From positions 1 to 10,036 of the forward strand of contig URQU01000061.1 in assembly GCA_900550055.1 (NCBI GenBank): a DNA stretch of 10,036 bases, in the 5' to 3' direction. The notes beneath the pieces are model-generated. The model saw only the letters and a list, made by a program, of their open reading frames with translations, had not been told where the DNA came from and searched no databases. The translations under genes and the position numbers were made by a program. Positions 1 to 6,276 of the stretch are shown one piece after another (positions within the stretch are counted from its first letter, which is position 1; each line of letters opens with the position of its first letter). The stretch is from an uncultured Coriobacteriaceae bacterium. GTDB lineage: Bacteria; Actinomycetota; Coriobacteriia; Coriobacteriales; Eggerthellaceae.

Positions 1-77
1 AGCGCCCGCTTCAAGGGATGCCCGCATTGCACGCGCGTGCGCCCTCACGCGCCGCGCAAAAGCCGCCTGAAAGCAAC

Positions 78-103
78 AAGCCGGCCGCAAAAGCGACCGG
101 CTT
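78..103 (-). terminator. Probable terminator of the symporter gene
   Basis: A perfect 11-bp stem (one G-U pair in the minus-strand RNA) with a TTTT loop lies 60 bases beyond the symporter stop on the minus strand. The sequence after the stem, GTTGCTTTC, is only moderately T-rich, so this is a weak intrinsic terminator by sequence. It is the best candidate in the short stretch before the window edge. Confidence 0.5.
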
Positions 104-120
104 GCAAGGCATTCCCAACA

Positions 121-145
121 TGAACAGGGTCCTGTCCCCTGTTCA
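121..145 (-). repeat. Hairpin just after the symporter stop codon
   Basis: TGAACAGGG and CCCTGTTCA form a 9-bp inverted repeat around a 7-base loop, 17 bases past the symporter stop. No T-run follows on either strand, so it is not a textbook intrinsic terminator. It may protect the 3' end of the mRNA, or act together with the hairpin at 78-103. The function is inferred. Confidence 0.35.
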
Positions 146-162
146 CGCGCAGGACCACTCCC

Positions 163-1602
163 CTACGCCTTTTTGCGGGTGAAGACGCTTTTCTCGGGCA
201 GCTCGTGGATGTCCACGCGCAGCTCCTCGTCGATGTTGCCGTCGTAAACGTAATGCTGCGTCTCCTTGCCCACCATGCCGGCGCACAGCAGCACCATAAG
301 GATGTTCGGCAACGCCATAAGCGCGTTGGAGATATCGGTGGCAGTCCAGGCAACATCGCCGACGCCCACGCCGCCCAAAAAGCCCATGCAAATGTAAAAT
401 CCCAGGTACAGCGGCACCCAGCGGCGGCCGAACAGGTACAGGGTGACGCGCTCGCCGTAGTAGCTCCAGCCGATGATGGTGGAATAGGCGAAGCACAGGA
501 TGCCCAGCATGAGGATAGGCGCGCCCACGTAGGGGATGGTGGCGAACACGGCGTTGGCAAGCGTGGCGCCATTGGTGACGCCGGCGTCCTGGATGAGCGT
601 GGGGTGCGCACACAGCGACGAGACGATGACCAGGGCGGTTACCATGCAGATGACCACCGTGCACCAAAACGGGCCCGTCATGGACACGAGCGCCTGGCGC
701 GCAGGGTTTTTCGACTCGGCGGCGGCGCTGATGAGCGGGGCCGTGCCCAGGCCCGCCTCGTTGGAGAACAAGCCGCGCGCACAGCCGAACTGCAGCGCCA
801 CGATGATGCCGCTGCCAACCGCGCCGCCGAAGGCCGCGCGAGGGGTGAAGGCGCATTCGAAGATCAACCTGAACGACTCGCCGATGAACGCCCAGTTGCA
901 AACAAGGATATAGATGCAGCCCAAGATGTACGCGACGCCCATGATGGGCACGAGCTTCTCGCAGATGTTGGAGATGGTTCCCAAGCCGCCCATGATGATG
1001 AGCAGGGCGCTACCGCACACGACGGCGGCGACGATCCAGGGCTCCACGCCGAAGTTCGCCTGCGCGACCGAGGTGATGGCGCTGGTCTGCACGGCCGACC
1101 CGACTCCGAAGATGGTGAGGCACGCCATGACGGCGAACCAGATGGCCATGAACTTCGCCCACCACGGCACGGTGCCGTCGGGGCGCTTGTAGCGCTGCTC
1201 CCACACGTGCATGGCGCCGCCCATCATGTGGCCCTGGCGATCCTTCACGCGATACTTCATAGCAGCGTAGACCTCGGTGTACTTCGTTGCCATGCCCAGG
1301 ATGCCGGTAAGCCACATCCACAGCACCGCGCCCGGGCCGCCGGAGAGCACCGCCGTGGCAACGCCGACGATGGAGCCCGTTCCCAGCGTGGAAGCAAGCG
1401 AGGTGGCCATGGCACCGAAGTTGCTGACGTCGCCCTGAGCGCCGTTGTCCTTCGTGATGGAAAGCTTGAGGGCCAAGGGCAGTTTGCGCTGGATGCCCTT
1501 GGTGCGGATGGTGGTGTAAATGTGGCAGCCCAGCAGCAAGATGATCATAGGCGGCCCCCAAACGGCGGCGTCTATGCTGTCGAGCACTTCGATGTAGTCC
1601 AT
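163..1602 (-). CDS. Alanine/glycine:cation symporter (AGCS family)
   Basis: This 479-residue integral membrane protein belongs to the AGCS family (Na+ or H+-coupled alanine/glycine uptake). Family hallmarks are visible: VSNFGAMATSLAS near residues 59-71, SGGPGAVLWMW at 88-98, FSNEAGLGTAP from residue 279, and the late GWSYYGERVTLYLFG segment. Many hydrophobic helices span the length, which matches the usual 440-550 residues. The start at 1602 is chosen because GAGG lies about 9 bases upstream and MDYIEVLDSIDAAVWG is a typical family N-terminus; the frame stays open to 1800, but that extension is not protein-like. Two motif changes stand out: the usual GTGN reads GTGS (S77), and the common FWDT/FxDT motif reads FWCT (C314). 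The gene stands alone, divergent from the riboflavin operon. The family is certain; the exact substrate and ion are not shown. Confidence 0.93.
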   Translation of the reverse strand: MDYIEVLDSIDAAVWGPPMIILLLGCHIYTTIRTKGIQRKLPLALKLSITKDNGAQGDVSNFGAMATSLASTLGTGSIVGVATAVLSGGPGAVLWMWLTGILGMATKYTEVYAAMKYRVKDRQGHMMGGAMHVWEQRYKRPDGTVPWWAKFMAIWFAVMACLTIFGVGSAVQTSAITSVAQANFGVEPWIVAAVVCGSALLIIMGGLGTISNICEKLVPIMGVAYILGCIYILVCNWAFIGESFRLIFECAFTPRAAFGGAVGSGIIVALQFGCARGLFSNEAGLGTAPLISAAAESKNPARQALVSMTGPFWCTVVICMVTALVIVSSLCAHPTLIQDAGVTNGATLANAVFATIPYVGAPILMLGILCFAYSTIIGWSYYGERVTLYLFGRRWVPLYLGFYICMGFLGGVGVGDVAWTATDISNALMALPNILMVLLCAGMVGKETQHYVYDGNIDEELRVDIHELPEKSVFTRKKA

Positions 1603-1653
1603 GCAAAACCTCGTAGCCTTAAAGATGAGTCCCTTCAGGGACGCGAACGGTTT

Positions 1654-1659
1654 ATTATA
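1654..1659 (-). promoter_or_regulatory. Possible -10 box of the symporter
   Basis: A perfect TATAAT reads on the minus strand, 52 bases upstream of the symporter start. No good -35 hexamer lies 16-18 bases further upstream (the region is GC-rich), so the box is only suggestive. A small GTCCC-TTCA-GGGAC hairpin at 1629-1642 would sit in the short leader. No glycine riboswitch, which precedes some AGCS genes, was recognised. Confidence 0.3.
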
Positions 1660-1811
1660 GAGCCGCCTTCGCCCTAGGCCGCTAAAGTCTCGGCGAAAAA
1701 GCGCATTGCGTAGCGCTTCGGTAGAAAAGCAAGCCCTCCGGCGCCGATTTCCCATAACCGTTCGCCATACATAGCACCCCAAAACGCGGAAAACATCCAT
1801 AGCCCAAACGG

Positions 1812-1840
1812 TTGCGAAGCCATGGCGGCGCAGCTAAACT
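1812..1840 (+). promoter_or_regulatory. Promoter of the riboflavin transport operon
   Basis: TTGCGA (1812-1817) and TAAACT (1835-1840) are separated by exactly 17 bases and each match the sigma-70-type consensus at 4 or more of 6 positions. The predicted start, around 1847, falls just before the first paired base of the riboswitch (1851), as expected if the aptamer forms at the 5' end of the RNA. The position supports the call more than the hexamers do. Confidence 0.55.
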
Positions 1841-1850
1841 AGGTGCCATT

Positions 1851-2036
1851 GAATTCTGTTTCAGGGCGAGGTGAAAATCCTCACTGGCGGTAACCGGATA
1901 CGCGCGGCGCAAGCCGCAGCCAAGCCGGAAGTCCGCGACCCTGTGCGTCAAGCGACGGCAAGCCGTATGCACGCAAGGCTGACCTGGTGCAACTCCAGGA
2001 CCAACGGTCAAAGTCCGGATGGAAGAGGCAGAGTTC
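1851..2036 (+). ncRNA. FMN riboswitch (RFN element)
   Basis: This is a complete flavin mononucleotide aptamer. Conserved blocks are directly visible in order: GGGCGAGGTGAAAA then CCTCACTGGCGGTAA (1864-1893), CCGGAAGTCCGCGACC (1925-1940), CCTGGTGCAACTCCAGG (1983-1999), and AAGTCCGGATGGAAGAGG (2011-2028). P1 is a 12-bp helix (1851-1862 with 2025-2036, including G-U pairs). P2 is GAGG/CCTC (1868-1871/1879-1882). The P3 arm ends in GCGGC-GCAA-GCCGC (1904-1917). The next arm is extended (about 1942-1973), and CCTGG/CCAGG (1983-1987/1995-1999) forms the following arm. In this family, FMN binding stabilises the aptamer and turns off riboflavin synthesis or transport genes. It lies upstream of ribU with a terminator between, so control is most likely at transcription elongation. 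Confidence 0.96.
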
Positions 2037-2089
2037 GCGAAACGCACCGCACGGCGCCGCATTGCCGGGCGGGAAGTTGTTGAGCGAAT

Positions 2090-2132
2090 ACAAGCCCGTA
2101 TGGAAGGAATTCATACGGGCTTGTCTCTTTTT
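2090..2132 (+). terminator. Riboswitch-controlled intrinsic terminator
   Basis: A perfect 13-bp stem (ACAAGCCCGTATG, 2090-2102, with CATACGGGCTTGT, 2112-2124) with a 9-base loop is followed by CTCTTTTT. It stands 54 bases after the aptamer and 58 bases before ribU. This is the expression platform expected of an FMN riboswitch that works by premature termination. A competing fold is possible: TTGT (2077-2080) with ACAA (2090-2093) plus CGGGC (2066-2070) with GCCCG (2094-2098), which would occupy the 5' arm as an antiterminator. The terminator is clear; the antiterminator is inferred. Confidence 0.9.
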
Positions 2133-2179
2133 CGCGAAGCTTGAGAGCAAAACCCGAGGAGAGAAGGCTTCGCGGAAAG
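2128..2179 (+). repeat. Long hairpin between terminator and ribU ribosome-binding site
   Basis: Bases 2128-2142, which include the terminator T-run, can pair over 15 positions with 2165-2179 (several G-U pairs; core CGCGAAGC/GCTTCGCG), closing a 22-base loop. The helix ends exactly at the ribU Shine-Dalgarno sequence GAAGGA (2179-2184). It would form only in transcripts that pass the terminator. It may shape ribosome access or stabilise the read-through mRNA. The pairing is seen; a role is inferred. Confidence 0.45.
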
Positions 2180-2190
2180 AAGGACCAACC

Positions 2191-2781
2191 ATGTCTCAGG
2201 CAACCGCCGCAAACGCAACCATCAAGAACACGAACCGCTGGTCGACGCGTCAGCTGGTCACCATGGCCCTTATGTGCGCCATCGCCGCGCTGCTGTCGTT
2301 CGTGCAGATCCCCATCCTGCCCGCAGCGCCGTTTCTGACCTACGATCCCTCGCTCATGCCCGCCATGGTGTGCGGCTTCGCCTTCGGCCCGGGTGCCGGC
2401 TTCGCCGTGGGCGCCATCGCCGCCATCATCCACAGCCTGATGCTCGGCGAATGGGTCGGCGGCCTCATGAACATCTGCGCCACGCTGTTCTTCGTGGTGC
2501 CCGCCGCCGCCATCTACGCCCATAAGCACACGTTCGCCGGCGCCATCATCGGCCTGCTGGTCGGCTGCGTGGTGGCCACCATCGGCGCCGTCGCCACGAA
2601 CCTGACGATCGGCGTGTGGTTCTGGTACGGCAGCGCCGATGTCATCATGCCGCTCATCCTGCCCGCAGTGCTCCCGTTCAACCTGATCAAGACCGTGCTG
2701 AACAGCGCGCTGACCCTGCTGGTGTACAAGGCCGTCTCCAACCTGATCACCCCGAAGAAGGACCAGGTCAAGGGTCGCTAG
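2191..2781 (+). CDS. ribU: Riboflavin ECF transporter substrate-binding subunit RibU
   Basis: This 196-residue membrane protein is the S component of an energy-coupling-factor transporter and binds riboflavin in the membrane. About five to six hydrophobic helices are visible, beginning near residue 22. An AxxxA pattern (ALMCA, 26-30), the kind S components use to contact EcfT, lies in the first helix. The stretch PAAPFLTYDPSLMPAM (44-59) followed by FAFGPGAGF matches the RibU pattern of a proline/aromatic segment, an Asp-Ser and a GP turn. The length fits the family (about 180-210). The ATG at 2191 has GAAGGA 6 bases upstream; longer reading of the frame would run into riboswitch RNA. Control by the FMN riboswitch upstream and ECF genes downstream both support riboflavin as the substrate. 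The N-terminal 20 residues are polar and probably cytosolic. Confidence 0.93.
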   Translation: MSQATAANATIKNTNRWSTRQLVTMALMCAIAALLSFVQIPILPAAPFLTYDPSLMPAMVCGFAFGPGAGFAVGAIAAIIHSLMLGEWVGGLMNICATLFFVVPAAAIYAHKHTFAGAIIGLLVGCVVATIGAVATNLTIGVWFWYGSADVIMPLILPAVLPFNLIKTVLNSALTLLVYKAVSNLITPKKDQVKGR

Positions 2782-3062
2782 GCAAACGCGTTTCAAACCG
2801 TGCCGCCCCAGCGCGGCACGGTCCCGCCGGCAAGCAGGAGCTTCCCGCTTGCCGGCGGGACCGTATAACGGGATAGCGGGAATCGGCTCGGTAGCCCGCC
2901 TTTCGCAAGAAAGAGCGCCCGAACCCGGGCGAAGGGCTGCAGCCCGGATAAACAACGCCGGCCAACTGGGGTCGCCCCGCTTGAGGCTCGCTCCGACTCC
3001 GGTTCGCACCCCGCAAAACGCAACGTAATTCGCCGATTCATGAAAGGATCGCAAAGCGAATC
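2782..3062 (+). other. Structured intercistronic region between ribU and ecfA
   Basis: This 281-base spacer has no credible gene. It is a chain of GC-rich inverted repeats: the two overlapping hairpins at 2797-2863; CTTTC-GCAA-GAAAG with a GNRA-type loop at 2900-2913; GCCCG-AACC-CGGGC at 2917-2930; and GGGCTGCAGCCC around 2934-2945. None is followed by a T-run, so none is a standard intrinsic terminator and read-through into ecfA is plausible. TATAAC at 2864-2869 resembles a -10 box but lacks a matching -35. A weak ribosome-binding site AAAGGA (3043-3048) lies 14 bases before the ecfA start. Its density of palindromes suggests an interspersed repeat element or an mRNA stability structure. Neither is shown. 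Confidence 0.5.
2797..2863 (+). repeat. Two overlapping inverted repeats after ribU
   Basis: The first repeat is a perfect 10-bp stem (ACCGTGCCGC, 2797-2806; GCGGCACGGT, 2813-2822). The second is a perfect 17-bp stem (2819-2835 with 2847-2863) around an 11-base loop that itself contains GGA-GCT-TCC. The two share CGGT at 2819-2822, so both cannot form completely at once. They begin 15 bases after the ribU stop and lack a T-run. Confidence 0.75.
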
Positions 3063-4952
3063 ATGATAGATGTTCAAAACGTCCGCTTCACCTACGACGG
3101 CGCAAACTTCGCCCTTGACGGCGTGAGCCTGCACGTGCGCAAAGGCGAATTCCTGTGCATCTTAGGCGGCAACGGCAGCGGCAAGTCGACGCTGGCCAAG
3201 CATCTGAACGCCCTGCTCATCCCCGACGAGGGCACCGTGAAGGTGCAGGACATGCCCACCGCGGATGCCGACTGCACGTACCGCATCCGCGAGACGGTGG
3301 GCATGGTGTTCCAAAATCCCGATGACCAGCTGGTGGCCTCGCTCGTGGAAGACGACGTGGCCTTCGGCCCCGAGAACCTGGGCGTCCCCACCGATGAGCT
3401 GCGCGAACACGTGACGCAGGCGCTTGAGGACGTAGGACTTTCAGGCTTCGAACGGCATGAGACGCACGCCCTGTCCGGCGGTCAGAAACAGCGCGTGGCC
3501 ATCGCCGGCGTGCTTGCCATGAACCCTGCGGTGCTTGTGCTCGACGAGGCTTCCGCCATGCTCGACCCTCGCGGCCGAGCGGGCCTTATGCGCGTGTGCC
3601 ATGAGCTGCACGAGCGCGGGATGACCATCGTGATGATCACGCACTATATGGAAGAGGCGGCGCAGGCCGACCGCGTGGTGGTCATGGAGCGCGGGCATGT
3701 GGCGCTCGAAGGCACGCCCGATGAGGTGCTCGTTCAGGCACGCGCGCTGGCGCACCTGAACCTTGACGTGCCGTTCGCAGCCCGCTTGTCGCTGGATCTG
3801 CGCGATGCGGGCATGGCCGTGCAGCCCACCGTGGACGCAGGGAAGCTGGCACGCGAGGTCCTGGCGCTCGGCAAGGCCGCCGGCATTTGCACCACCGCCG
3901 ACGCGAACGCGGCAGCACCCGATGCGGCCGACGCCGACGTCGACTTCCCCACCTGTGAGGGCGACGCCGATGCCCCGGCGCTCATCGAGTTCCAAGACGT
4001 CAGCTTCACCTACGACGCGGCCGAGGCGAAACGGCAACGCAAGCGCAAGCAGGCGCCTGCAGCCCGCCAGGCTAAATGGGGTAACAGCCCCGATAGCCTG
4101 TGGGCCGTGCGCGACGTCTCGCTTCAGGTGCGCCGCGGCGAGTTCCTCGGCGTTGCCGGGCATACCGGCAGCGGCAAATCGACGCTCATCCAGCACATGA
4201 ACGGCATCTTGAAGCCCTCCTCAGGGCGCGTGCTCATCGACGGCACCGACATCGCCTCGAAGGGCGCCGAGTCGAAGGTGCGCGGATCGATCGGCGTGGT
4301 GTTCCAGTATCCCGAGCACCAGCTGTTCGCCGAAACCGTGTACAAGGACGTGGCGTTCGGCCCGCGCAACCTGGGGCTTTCCGGCGAAGAGGTGGATGCG
4401 CTCGTGCGCAGCTCGCTCGAGCGCGTGGGGCTATCCTTCGATGAGCTGGCCGAGAAGAGCCCGTTCGAGCTTTCGGGCGGCCAGCAGCGCCGTGTGGCGT
4501 TCGCCGGCGTGCTGGCCATGGACCCGCAGGTGCTCGTGCTCGACGAGCCGGCGGCAGGCCTGGACCCCGCCAGCAAGCGCTCGTTTTTGCAGATGATTTC
4601 CCGCCTACACGACCAGGGTCTCACCGTGGTCATGGTGTCGCACTGCATGGACGACCTTGCCGCCATGTGCGACCGCGTGGCCGTCATGAACGAAGGCCGC
4701 CTGCTGGGCGTCGGCGCACCCGAGCGCCTGTTCCTGCACGCGCGCAAACTCAAGGAAGTGGGCCTGGGAACCACCGAGCCGCAGGCGTTCGCGGAAGCGC
4801 TGCGCGCAGACGGATGGCCACTTGAGCAGGGGAAACTGTATACGGAGAAGGAGCTGGCAGGGATGATCGCCGCGGCATGCGGCGCAGGCAGCAGCGAAAA
4901 CGGTGCCGCCTGGCCTTCCCAGGCCGGCTCTGAAGGCCAGGTGATCGAATGA
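3063..4952 (+). CDS. ecfA: Fused ECF transporter ATPase (EcfA1-EcfA2)
   Basis: This 629-residue cytosolic protein joins both ATPase subunits of an ECF transporter and drives vitamin uptake through EcfT and RibU. Domain 1 (about 1-250): Walker A GGNGSGKST (35-43), Q-loop FQNPDDQ (Q84), signature LSGGQKQR (137-144), Walker B with DEASAMLD (D161, E162), and switch H194. Domain 2 (about 307-560): Walker A GHTGSGKST (366-374), Q415, LSGGQQRR (470-477), DEPAAGLDP (D494, E495), and H527. DEASAMLD is typical of EcfA1 and DEPAAGLD of EcfA2. An Ala/Asp-rich linker (about 270-305) joins them. Domain 2 has a basic insert (about 319-345, with KRQRKRK) between its first strands, and a C-terminal tail of about 70 residues follows. 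The start ATG has only a weak, distant AAAGGA. The stop overlaps the ecfT start (ATGA), implying translational coupling. Confidence 0.95.
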   Translation: MIDVQNVRFTYDGANFALDGVSLHVRKGEFLCILGGNGSGKSTLAKHLNALLIPDEGTVKVQDMPTADADCTYRIRETVGMVFQNPDDQLVASLVEDDVAFGPENLGVPTDELREHVTQALEDVGLSGFERHETHALSGGQKQRVAIAGVLAMNPAVLVLDEASAMLDPRGRAGLMRVCHELHERGMTIVMITHYMEEAAQADRVVVMERGHVALEGTPDEVLVQARALAHLNLDVPFAARLSLDLRDAGMAVQPTVDAGKLAREVLALGKAAGICTTADANAAAPDAADADVDFPTCEGDADAPALIEFQDVSFTYDAAEAKRQRKRKQAPAARQAKWGNSPDSLWAVRDVSLQVRRGEFLGVAGHTGSGKSTLIQHMNGILKPSSGRVLIDGTDIASKGAESKVRGSIGVVFQYPEHQLFAETVYKDVAFGPRNLGLSGEEVDALVRSSLERVGLSFDELAEKSPFELSGGQQRRVAFAGVLAMDPQVLVLDEPAAGLDPASKRSFLQMISRLHDQGLTVVMVSHCMDDLAAMCDRVAVMNEGRLLGVGAPERLFLHARKLKEVGLGTTEPQAFAEALRADGWPLEQGKLYTEKELAGMIAAACGAGSSENGAAWPSQAGSEGQVIE

Positions 4953-5749
4953 ACCCGGGCTTTTCCTTCGGCAGCTACGTTTCCGGCACCAGCTGCGTGC
5001 ATCGGCTCGACCCGCGCACGAAGCTCATAGCAGGCTGCGCGTTCATCGTGGTGCTGCTGTGCGCGCATACCGCGGCGGCCCTGGCGGTATGCGCGGCGTT
5101 CACGGCGCTTTGCTATGCGCTGGCGCAGATCCCGCCGAGCAAGGCGGCGCGGTCGTTGGCACCGCTTATGGCCATCGTGGTCATCGTGGCGGTGCTGAAC
5201 CTGTTCGTCACGCAAGGAGGCCAGGTGCTCGTTGACTGGGGCATCCTGCGCATCAGCGAGGCGGGCGTGCAAACCTGCCTGTTCATGGGCGCGCGCCTGA
5301 CCATCATGATGCTGGGAATGAGCCTGATCACTCTGACCACCATGACGATCGACCTGACCGAGGCGTTCGAATGGGTGCTCAAGCCCCTCGCCCGCTTCGG
5401 CGTGCCCGCCCACGAGCTGGGAATGATCATGGGCATCGCACTGCGCTTCATGCCGCAGTTCGCCAACGAGCTTGCCGTGGTCTACCACGCTCAGGTCAGC
5501 CGCGGCGCCCGTCTGTCGAACAGCCCCGCGCGCGGCGTGCACATGCTCACTTCGCTCATGGTGCCCTTGTTCACCAGCGTGTTCCGTCACGCCGAAACGC
5601 TTTCGGCCGCCATGGACGCACGTTGCTACCACGGCGGCGAAGGACGCACGCACCTGCATCCGCTTCGCTTCGCCCCGCGCGACGGCGCTACCGCCGCATT
5701 CATGGCCGTTTTGGCCGGCTGCGTCGCAGCCATCGGCTACTTGCTATAA
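4949..5749 (+). CDS. ecfT: ECF transporter transmembrane subunit EcfT
   Basis: This 266-residue membrane protein is the scaffold that couples the EcfA ATPases to the S component. The N-terminus GSYVSGTSCVHRLDPRTKL is the family signature, followed by about five to six hydrophobic helices. The two XRX coupling motifs near the C-terminus are SRG (184-186) and ARC (224-226, in AMDARCYHGGEGRT); the second is more often ARG, though ARC occurs. The length matches the usual 260-270. The start overlaps the ecfA stop by four bases, with AGGTGA (4939-4944) as ribosome-binding site within the ecfA end. It could serve other S components elsewhere in the genome as well as RibU; this cannot be judged from the window. 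Confidence 0.95.
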   Translation: MNPGFSFGSYVSGTSCVHRLDPRTKLIAGCAFIVVLLCAHTAAALAVCAAFTALCYALAQIPPSKAARSLAPLMAIVVIVAVLNLFVTQGGQVLVDWGILRISEAGVQTCLFMGARLTIMMLGMSLITLTTMTIDLTEAFEWVLKPLARFGVPAHELGMIMGIALRFMPQFANELAVVYHAQVSRGARLSNSPARGVHMLTSLMVPLFTSVFRHAETLSAAMDARCYHGGEGRTHLHPLRFAPRDGATAAFMAVLAGCVAAIGYLL

Positions 5750-5778
5750 CCGACCAGTTCCAAGACTAGGAGGATCAT

Positions 5779-6189
5779 ATGACCGGCAACGAGACCATCC
5801 TGCAGTATCTGACGAACGTCCCCGCGTGGTACCTGGCCACCAGCGTGAACGACCAGCCCCACGTGCGCCCGTTCAGCTTCGCCGCCGAGCAGGACGGCAA
5901 GATCTGGTTCGTCACCGCCACCACCAAGGACGTGTGGGAGGAGCTGCAGCAGAACCAGAAGTTCGAGGCATCCAGCTGGTGGCCCGGCCATGGCTGGCTG
6001 ATCCTGCGCGGCAAGGCCGGGCTTGAGGACAAGGCGAACGCCGACATGCGCTACGCCGGCTACGCGCACCTGTGCAGCCTGGGCGAAAGCTACGACGGCC
6101 CCGACGACCCCACGCTGGTGTTCTTCAGCGTCGAGGAGCCCGAGGCATGGATCTGCAACCACGAGGAGTGGAAGCCGATCGAGCTGTAG
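5779..6189 (+). CDS. Pyridoxamine 5'-phosphate oxidase-like FMN-binding protein
   Basis: This 136-residue soluble protein has the split-barrel fold pattern of small PNPOx-like flavoproteins. Its landmarks follow the family order: WYLATSVNDQPHVRPFSF (residues 17-34), GKIWFVTATTKDVWEEL (about 40-56), a strand with WLILRGKAGL, and a C-terminal VFFSVEEPEAWI strand. Such proteins usually bind FMN, and some related ones reduce substrates such as nitroimidazoles; true PdxH activity is unlikely given the short length. The ATG has a strong AGGAGG 7-8 bases upstream, and the gene begins 29 bases after ecfT, so it is probably the last gene of the riboflavin uptake operon. Placement under an FMN switch fits a flavin-dependent protein. 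The substrate is unknown, and a link to flavin homeostasis is inference. Confidence 0.88.
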   Translation: MTGNETILQYLTNVPAWYLATSVNDQPHVRPFSFAAEQDGKIWFVTATTKDVWEELQQNQKFEASSWWPGHGWLILRGKAGLEDKANADMRYAGYAHLCSLGESYDGPDDPTLVFFSVEEPEAWICNHEEWKPIEL

Positions 6190-6207
6190 CGGCAACTGCA
6201 TATAATC

Positions 6208-6249
6208 AAAAAAAGGAAGGGCACGGCTTCGCGCCGTGCCCTTCCTTTT
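6208..6249. terminator. Bidirectional terminator between convergent genes
   Basis: A 17-bp perfect stem (6211-6227 with 6233-6249) around loop TTCGC has an A-run on its left and a T-run on its right. On the plus strand it ends the riboflavin operon (stem ends TTTT); on the minus strand seven Ts follow and it ends the DUF1292 gene. It lies 18 bases after the plus-strand stop and 27 bases past the minus-strand stop. Confidence 0.9.
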
Positions 6250-6276
6250 GCGTACCGTTCAACGAATCGATAGTGT

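Noticed and set aside
33..52. GCGCGTG/CACGCGC inverted repeat near the window start
   Set aside because: It is short and made of a simple GC alternation, and the neighbouring gene is outside the window, so no role can be assigned.
205..1677. 490-codon open frame antisense to the symporter
   Set aside because: His/Asp/Gly/Arg-rich low-complexity translation with no recognisable motif; the opposite strand encodes a clear AGCS protein.
1603..1800. 66-codon upstream extension of the symporter
   Set aside because: The extension is Arg-rich and unlike the family N-terminus, and a good ribosome-binding site precedes the ATG at 1602.
2991..3015. GGTTCGCACC resembling a tRNA T-arm
   Set aside because: The flanks do not pair as a T stem, and no acceptor, D or anticodon arm is present.
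2008..3054. Minus-strand frames through ribU and the spacer
   Set aside because: They cover riboswitch antisense, ribU antisense and hairpins; the translations have no coherent domain.
4124..5659. 511-codon minus-strand frame across ecfA and ecfT
   Set aside because: It runs opposite to two well-supported genes and shows only compositional bias.
6201..6206. Perfect TATAAT on the plus strand after the flavoprotein gene
   Set aside because: It has no -35 partner and is followed at once by a terminator, so a promoter here would drive nothing.
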